A stretch of DNA of 64,000 nucleotides from Calvatia gigantea (lineage: Eukaryota; Basidiomycota; Agaricomycetes; Agaricales; Lycoperdaceae): contig JACAAK010000004.1 of NCBI GenBank assembly GCA_025093985.1, positions 3,720,001-3,784,000 of the forward strand, given 5' to 3'. Below the pieces are notes generated by a model. It saw only the letters and a program-made list of their open reading frames with translations, was not told where the DNA came from and did no database searches. Below are positions 23,533 to 36,946 of the stretch, piece after piece (the stretch's first letter is position 1; every line of letters starts with the position of its first letter). The translations under genes were made by a program, and so were the position numbers.

Positions 23533-26198
23533 ACACAAAGCTCGCCTTTCAGACTGGCTGGACGGGTTTAGTCATCTTGTTGTCTGCATCTTATGTGGTC
23601 TTCTTTGTTGTTGTGGATGGTTGATGTTCTTTTCATATACAGTATGTATACCATGATGGAGAGGCGATGAGCTCTTGGATTGGCCTCTAAGTACGAAGAA
23701 CTTGATACCCATTTGTTTGTAGTGTGATGCATTGATAGATTCCTCTGGTTTTTGTTCGGTTGTAAGGCTGTCATGGGAGGTAACACTTGGAGGCAACTTC
23801 ATAAGGACCAAGGTGGAGATATGTTACTCTTATTTAGCAACCCTTCTGTTCGCTTCTGCATCACCATTGCTACCTGCTTCCCTCCGCTCCAAGGTAATAA
23901 TGCACACTCCTCAAATTGCATCTCAACCATGTTCCTCATTAATGACTCGCCCAACACACTCATCCCAGTGGAAAACAAAAACAATAACAAAGTCATGAAG
24001 AACATCTTGATTCACTGATCTGGAGCCATGATCTAGGATCATGAACTTGATAGAAAAATACCAGCATCATCACTTTTCATCAAGAAGTTGGTTTATTGGA
24101 GGGGCCGCAAAAGTGGGAGGCAGGCATACTGTCAGCTTATGCACATGGATGCACTAGGTATCAGCAGCCATCAGATGGTAGAGAGGAGATAAACATACAA
24201 GGAGAGTGAACATCGAAAATAGACTAAGTCTGGGGAGAAGGTGGTATACAGGCTCTAGATAAAACAATCTAGATTTATGGGTTAGTGTTTTAGTTGGATG
24301 TGTGAGGGTTCTCAGCCAAAAAAGAAAAGTACATGCTTTCCAATTCCGAAAAACCAGAGATGTGTGAAAAACAAAAACAGTCAATGGGAGACTTACATCT
24401 CTCATCTCAAACTCATATTTAGTGTTACTTCCTCCATTTGCCAACTTCTCCACTCCTGAATTCTTCTTTTGGAGGTATTTATCCAGTATCTCTGGATATT
24501 TCACGATTTTCTCTAAATGACCCAGCTGAGCAATACCCTAAGTGTACATGGGCGAAGGATAAACCCTCAATGCTGGTCGAAAGGATGGTGTAACATGGTC
24601 CTGGTTCGAGGACTGAGGAAGTACACAAGAAGCTTCGAGAAGGTCATGTGGTAGGGGTATGTTGAGGACACGGGGGAGGATAGATGGAACCGCTGGATTG
24701 TGATATGTGGGATTATACTAGTTCCATGGAGATAGATACACTTTTACTGAGTAGGACCCAGTTGAGAACTTTCATTATGACTGGAAGGCTGAGTTTCCAC
24801 TAGAGGGTGAGAGATGAATATATCATCACCAACATGATGACAAGAACGAATAGTCTCTAGAGTACCATGTCACATCAGAACAGTTATTTCATATAGGATA
24901 TTTAGAAAAACACACCTGGATTAAAAGCATCCTCTGAATTCCCTCACTCGCTTCTTTCCTGAATTCGCTTTCAACCTCCAACACAAACAGTAGAGTGGAC
25001 TGAGCGACAGTGATGAAAATGACCCCTACCACTCACACTACTTAACAATTGTGATTAACAGAAACCAGTCAAACTTAACTTGTTAACTTGCGACTTACAT
25101 GAATAAGGCATTCTCCTTCCTTTCTGTCAATAGGGACCAATGTGGAATACCATGCAAACAACACACAATACATACCACACCACCAATGATCTCGGAACTG
25201 ATCGTGGAAACATCCTCCTCACATTCTTATCAGGGAGCCAATTGTTGACTGTAGTGAGGCAGCTTAATGACCAGACAATCCTATGTGTATATCCCGTCTA
25301 TCAATTTCGAAGGATGTTCATAAGTCAATCATTAGTGAAAACCCTATAAGAAACAAAAGGGGCAGTACTGCTATTCCCAAAAGTGCACCTGGTGCCAAGT
25401 GATTAGATGACATTGTGTTCCAAAGCTGCAGAGGTGCGAGTTTTGATGGCCAGAGTCAAGAAGTATGGGGTACCTAGGACTCAATATTCGCGTTTAGAAG
25501 TGCACAGGGAATGGGGTGTAAAGGTAGTGACCCAATGACAATTCCTGTCCACAGAATACGAGCCATGATGTAAGTACAGCAGACCTTGGTACAAGTTTTA
25601 TGGACCTATGGTGGGTCCCTAGGCTAGTTGTGAGTGCAGATTGTTTGAGAGGATGATTGATGTAAAGTACTGTGCAGAACACCCACTCTACATAAGAGAG
25701 TAGTCACTGGACAGAAGGAGGGCTCAGTCATATGTCTGGAGATAGTGTAATTTTGTGAAGGTTTAGAACAAACTTCCTTGGAGAAAAAGAGCTCTAACAA
25801 ACCATGTCTGACCCAGTATTGTTCTACGACCATCCTTGCATTCACCAGAGCTACCTCAGCTAATGTCTGCTTCCCCAGTTTCAGGCTCTAGATATTCTGA
25901 TCGAGACCAACATCAGGATAACACACCAATTGAATTGACAGGCTAGGAAGCACCAATAAGCTGCTGACATGAGTGCCTGTGATGTTAGCCTGTTCGACAT
26001 CTGGGCTTATAGAAGTGGCTGAGGTTCCACGGCCAGGGATAAGAGTTGTAGGAGGAAGGGGTTGTGTCTGGGAGAGGCCCGCTGGGTGCCCTCTCCACAT
26101 GCAGTGAGAGGTATGCAGGTACAATCAGAATCTATCCAAGGTCATATACATATGGTGAGACAAGGGATTGGAATGCTCATGTCCTTCTCCATGGTTTC
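23533..26198. other. AT-rich boundary between gene region and transposon nest
   Basis: About 2.7 kb with short ORFs in all frames and no recognised domain. Base composition and dense short stops resemble the decayed retrotransposon DNA to the right more than the genes to the left. It may be old repeat relics, but no match to the LTRs or ORFs of the neighbouring elements was seen. The three bases before the LTR at 26199 leave a possible but unverifiable target site. Confidence 0.4.
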
Positions 26199-26502
26199 TG
26201 TTGTGAACTTTCGACTATTCCTGCTTGATCTGTACTTGTCTACATTCCACCTCTACATCGTGCCTGTTTCATCTATTCTAGCCCAGTGATCTCTGAGTAT
26301 TGACTCATAGTACTACCATGCCATTATCATTAGGACATTTCATGTAGTACCTCCATCCATTCAACTGGATGCCCATCATATTTAAGTGTACATACATACT
26401 TCTGTATTCGGTATGCTTAACCACTTAGTTCTCTCCCCTTACTCGCCCTCAAGTCTTAGTCTAAGTTGCAATCTGAGGTTTACTCAGACTAAGGTCGTAA
26501 CA
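26199..26502 (+). repeat. 5' LTR of Element 1
   Basis: 304 bp, TGTTGTGAAC...CGTAACA. A TATTTAAG-like box lies about 30 bases before GGTATGCTTAACCA, the predicted transcript start. The primer-binding site follows at 26505 (TGGTTAAGTGT), two mismatches away from the LTR word because of decay. Confidence 0.8.
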
Positions 26503-26581
26503 TTTGGTTAAGTGTCCCCACCTCACCTTGCAAGGAGTAGGCTGAAACAGACCTGAACAGGAGTAACCCAGGAGCTAGTAT

Positions 26582-27716
26582 ATGAGCTCGAACCCAGATG
26601 AATACAGAGAACCAAATCTCGAAGTCACTGATGATAAGTCCGAAACATCAGATGAAGAAGAAACAGGGAACCCTGAAGTACCTAAAGAACCAACTGGAGA
26701 AACACACAACAAACCTGGAGTAATCCCAGCAGAAGAAGTATTATCAGAACTTCTAAACAAACTTGACCTAGCAGAGGAAGAATTAGTCCATCAGGAGAAA
26801 TCAGATGAATCAAGCTCAGACGAAACAGAATCAGAAACAGGCTCCAACATGACCAACAACACAGTAGTACCTGCAACAACACCCAGTGGGAAAGGTCTAG
26901 TACTGGACCCGGGGTTTTTCAATGGCACCTGCACCAAGTTTGATGACTGGTGGAGAGCAATGATGCTCTTCATAAAATTCAACAAAATAGCCTCAGCAGA
27001 TGATAAAGCTATAGCAGTCCTAGCCAGGCTGTGAGGAGGGACTGCAGGAGCATATGCAGCCATGAAAGCACCAGCCATCCTAGAATCCGAAGATTCAGTA
27101 GACTGGAAGGTCTTCTCCGAGGAATTTAGAAGGACCTTCTTGGATGATGCCTCAAACAGTAAAGTAGAATGGCAGATCGAAAAAATTCAAACAAGGAAAT
27201 CGAAATACACTGCCAACTACCTAATCGAATTCGAAGTTTTGAAAAGCAAAGCCAAGACTGATAGCAAGCACTGCCTATGTTCCTACTCAGGAAAAATGCC
27301 CGACAGGATATCATACATACAATCACTGGCTATCTATCCTTCAGCCAGACCAGACACATATGCAGAGTGGAAAGAAGCCATACTTTCCGTTGGACAAGGA
27401 TATGAAGCATCCAAATACTGAGGAGACAGGAAAACGAAACACTGGTACCACCTATGGAGGAATGGGTGAACCCATGGAGATAGGAAGTAGGTGTCATGTC
27501 TTCAATGACAAAGGAGAACCGAAATGCTACAATTGTAGCATTTTTGGCCACATCGCCAAAGACTGCAAAAAGCCCAAGGGGTTAATATGCTACAACTGTG
27601 GCAAGAAGGGGCACATAGCCAAAGCCTGCACTATACCCAAGAAGATCCAAGTCCGAGGAATAGAGAAAGTCACCAATGACAAAGAAGGGAAGGATTTTTC
27701 TGAAGACTCTGAGTAG
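26582..27716 (+). pseudogene. gag of Element 1
   Basis: ATG at 26582 starts MSSNPDEYREPNLEVTDD. An acidic N-terminal third is followed by the capsid-like core (FDDWWRAMMLFIKFN; DSVDWKVFSEEFRRTF) and two CCHC knuckles (CYNCSIFGHIAKDC, CYNCGKKGHIAKAC, about 27520-27630). TGA stops at 27031-27033 and 27419-27421 match Arg codons in related copies. An indel in the lysine run near 27180 shifts the frame. The ORF ends at the conserved GACTCTGAGTAG. Confidence 0.78.
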
Positions 27717-30700
27717 GCGCTACCTTGAGAGTCAAAAAGCTTGTATCTAGGATATCAGACAAATTCTACACGATTCCTTAGAGAAGAAAGCGCAAACTGA
27801 ATCTAAAAGGAAAAATACAAACAGCAGAGAAAGAAATAACAGTCAACACCATTGTAGACTCAGGATGCATGACCAGCAGTGTCAGCAAAAAACTAGTAGA
27901 TGAAGAAAGACTCCCTACCCGGAAACTGGAACAACAAATTTTGGTACTAAATGTGGATGGAACATCCAATCAAGGCAGAAGAGTAATAGAGACAACCACA
28001 ATCAACATCAACATCCAGGGACATAAGGAACAAATCGAGGCCTCAGTCGTACAACTACAGGACAGAGCAGAAGTCTTCCTAGGACATGATTGGCTAGTCA
28101 AACATAACCTGGAAGTAGATTGGAACAACAGAGAAATCAAGTTCACCTGATGCCCACCAGGCTACCAATTTCCCCATCAGAACATTCCTATCACCGAAAA
28201 AATATGAAGCATAGCCACTATGGAAGACTTATGGAAAGAAGAAGAGGAACCAGACCCGACCAAACCGGAAGACCTACCAGACTATGTACAACTGTTCACA
28301 CACTTATTCAACAAAACAACATTCAACAAGCTCCCAGAACGAACCGAATGGGACTATGAGATAGTCCTAACTGAAGATGCCCCAAAGGAAATAAGTGCAG
28401 GGATGTACAACATGACAGTTAAAGAACAGGATAAACTCAAGTCATTCATCAAGGAGAACCTAGAATTGGGATGAATACAACCATTAAAATCCCCATATGC
28501 AGCTCCAACATTCTTCATTCCAAAGAAAGATGGATCCAAAAGGCTAATTCAAGACTACAGATGACTAAACAATGTGGTGATCAAAGACAAAACACCATTA
28601 CCAAGAATTGGTGAAGTAATTGACAAGCTTGGTAAAGCGAAATATTTCAATAAGCTGGACATCATCTGGGGTTACAACAATGTCAGGATCAAAGAAGGAG
28701 ACAAATGGAAAGCCACCTTCCTCACCAATGAAGGACTCTTCAAACTGACAGTCATGTATTTTGGCCTAAGCAACTTGCCAGGAACATTCTCCAGAATGAT
28801 GACAAGCATCTTCTGTGACCTCTTACAAAACAGAGACATCGTAAACTATATGGATGACTTCGCTATCCCAGAAGACACTAAGGAACAACTAAAGGAATGA
28901 ACAATATGGTTTCTAGAATGAGCAGCCCAGTACAATTTATACTTCAAATGAACCAAGTGTATCTTCGATGCAGAAGAAATCCCAATGCTAGGAGTTTAGG
29001 GTAGGACATGGACGAATTGAAATGGAAGAAGATAAAGTGAAATCGGTATGGGATTGGCCCAAACCCAAGAACTACCAAAGAGGTAGAAAGGTTCCTGGGC
29101 TTTACAAACTACTATTGATATTTCATCAAAAACTTCAGTACAATTGCAGGACCCTTAAACAAACTCAAAGGGGTAACTACATGGGAATGGACACAAGAAC
29201 ACCAAGACTCGTTCAACTGACTCAAGAAATGCATCACTGAAGAACCTGTCCTGACATTGCCACAAAGATATGGCCAATTCAGAGTAGAAGTCGATGCATT
29301 GGACTACACATTAGGAGGGGTACTTTCACAGCTACAAGAAGACAAATGGCATCCAATCACTTTCACATCACAAATGCTGTCACCGGCAGAACAGAACTAT
29401 GAAATATATGACAAGGAGCTGTTAGCCATCATCCACGCCCTGAAGGAATAGGAGACACTACCTTCTAGATGCCGAAGAAAGATTTGAAATCTGGACTGAC
29501 CATGAGAACCTCAAGTATTACCGAGAACCACAGAAGTTAACATGGATGACAAGCACAGTGGTATCTACAACTACAAGACTACTGACTTCACACTACGACA
29601 TGTACCCTGGGAAAACAAACACGAAAGCTGACCTGTTATCCTGAATCCACCAAATACCAGAAGGGAAAGAAGATAAACTAGTCACTATGATCTGAGAAAG
29701 CTGGTTACAGATGGAAGGCACAGACAGCATGGTACTTCTACAAGCAGAATTGTTCATCGAACCAAACTTCCTAGAACTGAATTCAAAGCTGAACCCAATG
29801 AGAAACAATGGTCCTAACTGAACTAAAGAAGCAAGGATCCCAGCTCACCGAAGATGATGGAGTTATCTACAAACAGAATAATGCATATATCCCACCCTGA
29901 TCAGAAACTACGGGAAGAAATCCTAATACAGTACCATGATACCCCAGATGCAGGATACCCAGGACAACACAGGATGACAGAACTAATCAGCTGAGACTAC
30001 TGGTGGCCATCAATATGAAAAGATGTAAAAAGATATATTCGAGGATGCCAAGCCTGCCAAAGGAACAAGTCAAGAACTAATGCCGCTCAAATCAGCCACT
30101 ACATCCCCTCCCAATACCAAATGGGCCTTGGGAAGAAATCAGTATTGACATGATCAGACCACTACCTAGAGTCTAAAGGAAAAGACACAATACTAGTCAT
30201 CATGGACTGTTTCACAAAAATGATACAACTCTCAGTGACAACCACAGATGCTTCATTTAAAGATGTCGCAAAGATATATCAAGATGAAATATGGAAGCTA
30301 CATGGATTACTGAGGAAAGTACTCAGTGACTGAGGACCTCAATTCACATCAGAATTCACCAAGGAGTTATTCAAAGGACTCGGCATTGAATGAAATCTAT
30401 TAACAGTGTACCACCCACAAACAGATGGACAAACTGAATGCATCAACAGAGAAGTGGAAACTTATATCTGCCTGTACTGCAACTATGACCAGGATGACTG
30501 GGCAGAATAGTTCCCCATCACAGAATTCTAGTACAATGACAAGCAACATAGGAGGAACACAGGAAACACCATTTTTCCTAAACTACAGAAGGAATCCTTG
30601 GAAAGGCAAGAATGAGCCTGGCAACAAACAATCCTGTTGCCACAGCATTCCTGGAACAATTACAGGCCACCTGAGACAATGCCTCATCAGCACTATGGAT

Positions 30701-31250
30701 GTACCAAGAAAAGATGAAATAGCAGCATAACTACAGTAGAACCCACGCCAATGCATATCAAATAGGAGATAAAGTATGGTTGGAGAACACCAACATCCAT
30801 ACCAATCAAACATCAAAGAAGCTAGGCCAAAAACAGTATGGACCTTTCCTTATTAAGGAAAAGATAGGAGAAGTGGCATATCGGCTGATATTACCAGACG
30901 GATGGGCCATCCATGATGTATTCAATGAACAGCTCCTGACACCAGCACACCAGGTGGAGTTCCTGAGTCAAAAACAACCATCAGCGCCCAATCCAGTGAT
31001 CATCAACAATGAAGAAGAGTATGAAGTAGAGGAGATCTGTGGACAATGAAAATGAGGAAGGGGTTATCAATTCCTAGTCCACTGGAAGGGGTACAGCAAT
31101 GAGGAAGATATGTGGACAGTGGAATCTAACTTAGAAAATGCAAAAGAGGCCATACAAGATTACCTGAAAAGGCATCCAGAGGATACCCATAAAAAGGGGG
31201 GCAGAAAACACAAAAAAGCAGAAAACAAAAAACCCAGACAAGACAACTAG
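27695..31250 (+). pseudogene. pol of Element 1
   Basis: Protease (DSGC active-site motif near 27858), RT with YMDDF at about 28848, RNase H, integrase (HHCC region near 29940-30060, DDE core 30130-30440), GPY/F module (30830-30960) and chromodomain (31000-31160) can all be traced in one overall frame. The frame holds more than ten stops, mostly TGA where other copies have CGA, plus indels near 28995, 29215 and 29820. It overlaps gag at a TTTTT run (27695-27702) and ends at TAG 31248-31250. Confidence 0.75.
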
Positions 31251-31256
31251 ACAAAC

Positions 31257-32216
31257 ATGCCTGCCTCCCAATCTAACTGTATCGCTATCGACTCTCTTGT
31301 CCACCCCACCCCCACTAGAATCTCCTCTCTTCCATTCCCCGAACTGGGCAACAGCTGAGCATCTGTCCCCCAAGGAACCTGCTATAACTTCACAAAGATG
31401 CCATCCCCAGCAGAAAGCCTCCTTGAAGCCCTGCTCAAGGATGTTGATAAAGCAACCAACAGTGAAATCAAGAACATCACCACCCAAAACAAATGACTAG
31501 TCATAAACTGACACATTACCTTAGCTACTACATGCATCACCTTTGCCGACATGTATGCAGGGTTTACCAATGCATCCTCCTCCACCAACCAGCATATCCC
31601 TGCCATCTTCCAAGCCCTAGGCCAATCTACCCTCACCCCCAGCAAACAAGATCAGGTCTAAGGGCTTCAAAGCCAAATTGACTTAGGCCTTGAAGTCTTT
31701 AATTACCTCAACATTGCCAACATCTTCCTCAAGCTTGCAGACGTAGCCATGAAGTTACTCAGAAGAGATAAAACAAACAAAGACCCTGATATCAACACCC
31801 TGGTTGACAGGATTCACATCACACTCTCCAAATTGCATGACACAGTTAATCCCTCCCTGCCATCTCGCACCAACACCCCCATGGACAAAGAAGTCACAGT
31901 TTCCATAAAGGAGGAAGTCAATGCCCTCCGCCGCTTCATAAAAACCATCATCCCACTGCAACTCATATCGGTTTTTCTTCCATCTGCAAGATTCTGCACT
32001 GTACTACCAGGACAAGAGAAAGACCAACATTACTGGAAATCGATAGTCAAGAGTTACTGGGACAGCTCCACCACCACCAAGTTCCCCTTCAATGGTGTCC
32101 CAGTCCCTATCTGTCAAGACGGTCACAGTCACTTGCCTGTTTTCTTCGCACAATCAAACAATGGAAAATTCCTTATTACAGCCACCAAGAAAGCACTTGC
32201 CGCCGCCGTAGTAAAT
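31257..32216 (+). pseudogene. ORF3 of Element 1 (cut by Element 2)
   Basis: The ATG lies six bases after the pol TAG and in the pol frame. The product matches Element E ORF3 throughout (MPASQSN..., ITLATTCITFADMYAGFTNA, MDKEVTVSIKEEVNALRRFI, SVFLPSARF, LPGQEKDQHYWKSIVKSYW). Four stops interrupt the first half. The last codons are separated by the Element 2 insertion and lie at 46071-46095. Confidence 0.75.
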
Positions 32217-32524
32217 TGTTGTGAACTCTAGCCTATTCTCGTATCAGCTCTGTACTTGTCTGCATTCCCTCCTAGCTGTGTACCTGTTTCAGTTATTCCT
32301 GCCTGCATGATCCCCAAACTCTGACTCATAACTACCATGTCATAGTCATCAGATGTTTCATATAGTTATCTCCATCCATTCAACTGGATGTTCCTTCTAT
32401 ACTTAAGCATACACACATACTCCTGTATTCGGTACGCTTAACCATCTGGTTCTTCTCCCTTTACTCGCCCTCAAGACTTAGCCTAAGCTGCAACCTGAGG
32501 TCTTATCAGACTAAGGTCGTAACA
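32217..32524 (+). repeat. 5' LTR of Element 2
   Basis: TGTTGTGAACTC...CGTAACA, 308 bp. It holds GGTACGCTTAACCA at 32431-32444, downstream of an ATACTTAAG TATA-like box. It pairs with the 3' LTR at 45758-46065. Confidence 0.85.
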
Positions 32525-32526
32525 TT

Positions 32527-32540
32527 TGGTTAAGCGTACC
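32527..32540 (+). promoter_or_regulatory. Self-complementary primer-binding site of Element 2
   Basis: TGGTTAAGCGTACC, two bases inside the LTR, is the exact reverse complement of GGTACGCTTAACCA in the same LTR (32431-32444), 14 of 14 bases. This fits Tf1/sushi-type self-priming, in which the 5' end of the RNA folds back to prime minus-strand synthesis, rather than tRNA priming. Confidence 0.75.
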
Positions 32541-32604
32541 CACCTCACCTTGCAAGGAGTAGGCTGAAAACAGGCCTGAACAGGAGCAACCCAGGAGCTA
32601 GTAT

Positions 32605-33720
32605 ATGAGCTCGAACCCAGATGAATACAGAGAACCAAATCTCGAAGTCACTGACAATGAATCCGAAACTTCAGACAAAGAAGAAACAGGGAACCCTGAA
32701 GTACCTGAAGAAACACACAACAAACCTGGAGCAAACCCAGCAGAAGAAGAAGTGTTATCAGAACTTCTAAATAAACTCGACCTAGCAGAAGAGGAGATAG
32801 TCCATCAGGAGAAATCAGATGAATCAAGCTCAGACAAAACAGAATCAGAAACCAACTCCAACATGACCAACAACACAGTAGTACCTGCAGCAACACCCAG
32901 TGGAAAAGGCCTAGTGCCAGACCCGGGATTTTTCGATGGCACCCATACCAAGTTTGATGACTGGTGAAGAGCAATGACACTCTTCATGAAATTCAACAAG
33001 ATAGTCTCGGCAGATGATAAAGCCATAGCAGTCCTAGCCAGACTGTGAGGAGGAACTGCAGGAGCATATGCAGCCATGAGAGCACCAGCCATCCTAGAAT
33101 CTGAGGATTCAGTAGACTGGAAGGTCTTCTCTGAGGAATTTAGAAGGACCTTCTCAGATGACACCTCAAACAGCAAAGCAGAATGGCAGATCAAAAAATT
33201 CAAACAAGGAAACCGAAATACCGCCGACTACCTAATCAAATTCGAGGTGCTGAAAAGCAAGGCCAAGACCGATAGCAAGCATGCTATGTTCCTACTTAGG
33301 AAGAATGCCCGACAAGATATCATACATACGATCACAGGCTATCTACCTTCAGCCAGACCAGACACATATGTGGAATGGAAAGAAGCCATATTATCCATCA
33401 GACAAGGATATGAAGCATCTGAATACCGAGGAGACAGGAAGACAAACACTGGCACCACCTATGGAGGAATGGGTGAGCCCATGGAGATAGGAAGCAGGCG
33501 TCACATCTTTAATGACAAAGGGGAACCAAAATGCTACAACTGTGGCATTTTTGGCCACATCGCCAAGGATTGCAAAAAGCCCAAGGGGTTAATATACTAC
33601 AACTGTGGAAAAAAGGGACACATAGCCAAAGCCTGCACTGCACCCAAGAAGATCCAAGTCTGAGGAGTAGAAGAGGCCACCAATGAAGAAGGGAAGGATT
33701 TTTCCAAAGACTCCGAGTAG
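32605..33720 (+). pseudogene. gag of Element 2
   Basis: Starts MSSNPDEYREPNLEVTDN. The capsid-like core is followed by two zinc knuckles (CYNCGIFGHIAKDC; YYNCGKKGHIAKAC, in which the first Cys of the second knuckle is Tyr). Stops: TGG to TGA at about 32966, CGA to TGA near 33045 and 33661. It ends at TAG 33718-33720 after the conserved T-run (33700-33703). Confidence 0.75.
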
Positions 33721-34169
33721 GTGCTACCTTGAGAGTCAGAAAACTTATATCTAGGATATCAGACAAATTCTACACGATTCCTCAGAGAAGAAAGCGCAAA
33801 CTAAATCTAAAAGGAAAAATACAAACAGCAAGGAAGGAGATAACAGTCAACACCATCATAGACTCAGGGTGTACAACCAGCATCATCATCAAAAAACTGG
33901 TAGACGAAGAAGGGCTTCCTACCCGGAAATTGGAACAACAAGTTTTAGTACTAAATGCAGACGGAATGCCTAACCAAGGCAGAAGAGTAACGGAGACTGC
34001 CATAATCAACATCGACATCCAGGGACATAAAGAATAAATTGAAGCCTCAGTCATGCAACTACAAGACAGAGCAGAAGTCTTCCTAGGACATGATTGGCTA
34101 GTCAAGCATAACCCGGAAGTAGATTGGAACAACGGAAAAATCAAGTTCACTCAATGCCCACCAGGCTGC
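33697..34169 (+). pseudogene. pol of Element 2, protease part
   Basis: Reads in the -1 frame from the T-run. It contains the DSGCTTS aspartic-protease motif near 33860 and the VFLGHDWLVKHNPEVDW segment. One CAA to TAA stop is seen near 34036. It ends abruptly at 34169, where CCAGGCTGC joins minus-strand D sequence through a short AGGCT-C microhomology. Confidence 0.7.
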
Positions 34170-35177
34170 ATATCTCAGGAAGCTTCATCAAAGTCACCAT
34201 TGACCACTGTGGAGGTGAGGGCTTTCTTGGTGGCCCCAATGAGGTACTTCCCATCATTTGATCATTTTTCCATTGTTTGATTGCACAAAGAAAATGGGCA
34301 AGTGGCTTTGACCATCTTGGCAGATAGGGACTGGGACACCATTGAATGGGAAATCAGCTGTGGTGGAGTTGTCCCAATAATTCTTGACTATCGTCTTCCA
34401 GTAGTATTGGTCCTTTTCTTGGCCTGGTAACACAGTGTGGAACCTTGTGGATGGGAGAAAAACCAATATGAGTTGTGGTGGAGTAATGGTTTTTATAAAG
34501 CAGCAGAGGGAATTGACTTCTTCTTTCATGGAGATGGTAGTCTCTTCATCCATGGGTGTGTCAGCTCAGGTTGGTAGTGTGGGGTTGATTGTATTGTGTA
34601 ATTCAGAGAGGGTACTGTGGATTCTATTGACGAGGGCATCGATCTCTGGATCCTCAGTGGTCTTGTCATATCTGAGGAAGTTTATGGCTATATTGGCAAG
34701 CTCTAGGAATATGTCAGCAATGTTGAGGTGTTTGAATACTTTGAGTCCAAGGTCAATACAATTATGGAGACTGTGGACGTGGTCTTGTTCACTGGATGTC
34801 AATGTGGATTGGTCTAGGGCTTAGAAGATGGCGGAGATATGCTGATTGGTGGATGAAGACGTGTTGGCAAACCCTGCATACATGTTGGCAAAGGTAATGC
34901 ATGCAGTAGCGAGGGTGATGTGTCAGTTGACAACTAGTCATTTATTTTGGGCAGTGATGGTTTCTATTTCACTGTTGGTGGCTTTGTCAACATCCTTTAG
35001 TAGGGATTCGAGAAGTCCCTGTGCTGGGGACAGTGTGGTGGCAAGGTTATAGCGAGTGCCCTGGGAGGTAGGTGCTTGGCTGTTGCCTGGTTCTGGGAGG
35101 GGAACGGAGGAGATTGTAGTTGGGTTGGGGTGGACAAGGGAGCGGATGGTGACACGGTTGGCTTGAGAGGAAGGCAT
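34170..35177 (-). pseudogene. ORF3 of D block a
   Basis: MPSSQANRVTIRSLVHPNPT start, then ITLATACITFANMYAGFAN-type core, MDEETTISMKEEVNSLCCFI, VFLPSTRFHTVLPGQEKDQYYW. Several stops (TAA/TGA at Gln/Arg positions) occur. The last codons end at the inverted joint at 34170. Confidence 0.68.
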
Positions 35178-36946
35178 GTCTGGTTAGTTTCTTTGGCTGG
35201 GTGATTGGTATGGATATTTGCATTCTCTAACCATACTTCATCACCAACTTGATATCATGTTATGTGCAACTTGCTGTTGTCATGAGTTTGTTTCATCTTT
35301 TCTTGATATGATTGTAGTGCCACTGCGGAGTTCTCTCTTGCATTCCTTAGTTGTTTCAGGAATTCAGAGCTACTAGGGTTGTTTGTTATTCCATGGTCTT
35401 TCCCTTTCCAGGGGTGTTGTCCATAATTGAGGTAGAATGGTGTTTCCTGTGTTCCACTGTGCTTCTTGTCATTGTACTGGAATTTGGCCATGGATAGCCA
35501 ATTTACCCAGTTGTTTTGTTCGTAGTTATAGTATAGGTGAAGGTATGTTTCGATCTCTCAGTTGATTTGTTCTGTCTGTCTGTCTGTTTGTGGATGGTAG
35601 GCCATTGATAGAGTTTGTTCTATTCCCAATCCTTTGAACAGTTCCCCAGTGAATTCTGATGTGAACTGTGATCCTCGGTCACTGAGGACTTTCCGTGGTA
35701 TCCCATGTAGCTTCCATATTTTGTTCTTGTAAAGTTGTGTGATTTCCTTTGATGATACATCTGTTTTTGTCAGCATGAGTTGTATCATTTTTGTGAGTCA
35801 GTCAACAACTACCAGAATCGCATCCTTCCCTTCTGATTCTGGTAGTGGCCTGATGAGGTTGATGCTTATCTCTTCCCATGGCCCATTCAGTATTGGGAGT
35901 AGGTGTAGTGGCATTTTCAATGGTACAATGTGAGGTTTGTTCCTTTGACAGTTCTGACATCCTTTGACATACTTCCTGGTGTCATTTCATATGGATGGCC
36001 ACCAATAGTCCCTGGTGATCAGTTCGACCATCCTATGTTGTCCTGGGTGTCCTGTATCTAGTGCATCATGATATTGTTGTAGGATTTCTTTGCAAAGTGT
36101 GGGGTCTGGTAGCATATATGTATATGCTGCTTCCTTTGTATATAACTCCATTATGTTCCATGATGTCAGGTTCTTTGTTTAGAAGTTTCGTGGTGATGAT
36201 CGTGTCTTTTTGGTGATTTGCTTTTATCTGGTCCATGAATGTCAGTGTGATGAATAATTCTGTGTGGAGTAGGATGGTTTCTTCAGATTCTTCTTCATCT
36301 TCTAGTTTGTCTTGTAGCCAACTCTCTCAGATCATGGTGATTACTCCATCATTTTCCTCATCTGGTTCTTGGCGAATTCTGGACAGTAAGTCTGCCTTTG
36401 TGTTTGTCTTGCCTGGCACATGTTGTAGTGTAAAGTCATAGTCCTATAATCTCAAGTACCATCTTGCTTGTCATCCATTAAGCTTCTGGAGTTCTCTGTA
36501 ATACTTGAGATTCTCATGGTCTGTCTAGATTTTGAATTTTTCTTCTGTGTCTAGTAGATAGTGCTGCCATTCTTTTAGGGCATGAATAATAGCCAGTAGC
36601 TCCTTGTCATAGATCTCATAGTTTCGTTCCACTGGGGAGAGTGTCTGTGATGTAAATGCAATTGGGTGCCATTTCTTATCTTGTTCTTGTGATAGGACTC
36701 CCCCTAGTGCATAGTTCGAGGCATCAACCTCTACTCGGAATTGTCCCTTTCTTTGTGGCAATATGAGGGTGGGTTCTTCCATGATCCTTTGCTTTAGTTC
36801 ATCAAATGCTGACTGGTGTTCTTCTTCCCATTTCCATTCAACAGCCCCTTTGAGCTGGTTGAGTGGGGTTGCAATTTTACTAAAGTTCTTGATGAACCGG
36901 CAGTAGTAATTTGCAAAACATAGGAAGTGTTCCACTCCTTTTTTGT
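34170..36946 (-). mobile_element. D-subfamily block a (RT end, RNase H, integrase, ORF3; minus)
   Basis: Read leftward from 36946: end of RT (FLCFANYYCRFIKNFSKIA), RNase H (FRVEVDASNYALGGVLSQ), integrase zinc-finger and core (LSDRGSQFTSEF, YHPQTD). After NIHTNH there is a direct jump to the ORF3 leader, so the GPY/F module and chromodomain are missing. It ends in ORF3. It is embedded in Element 2 without LTRs or target duplications. Confidence 0.7.
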
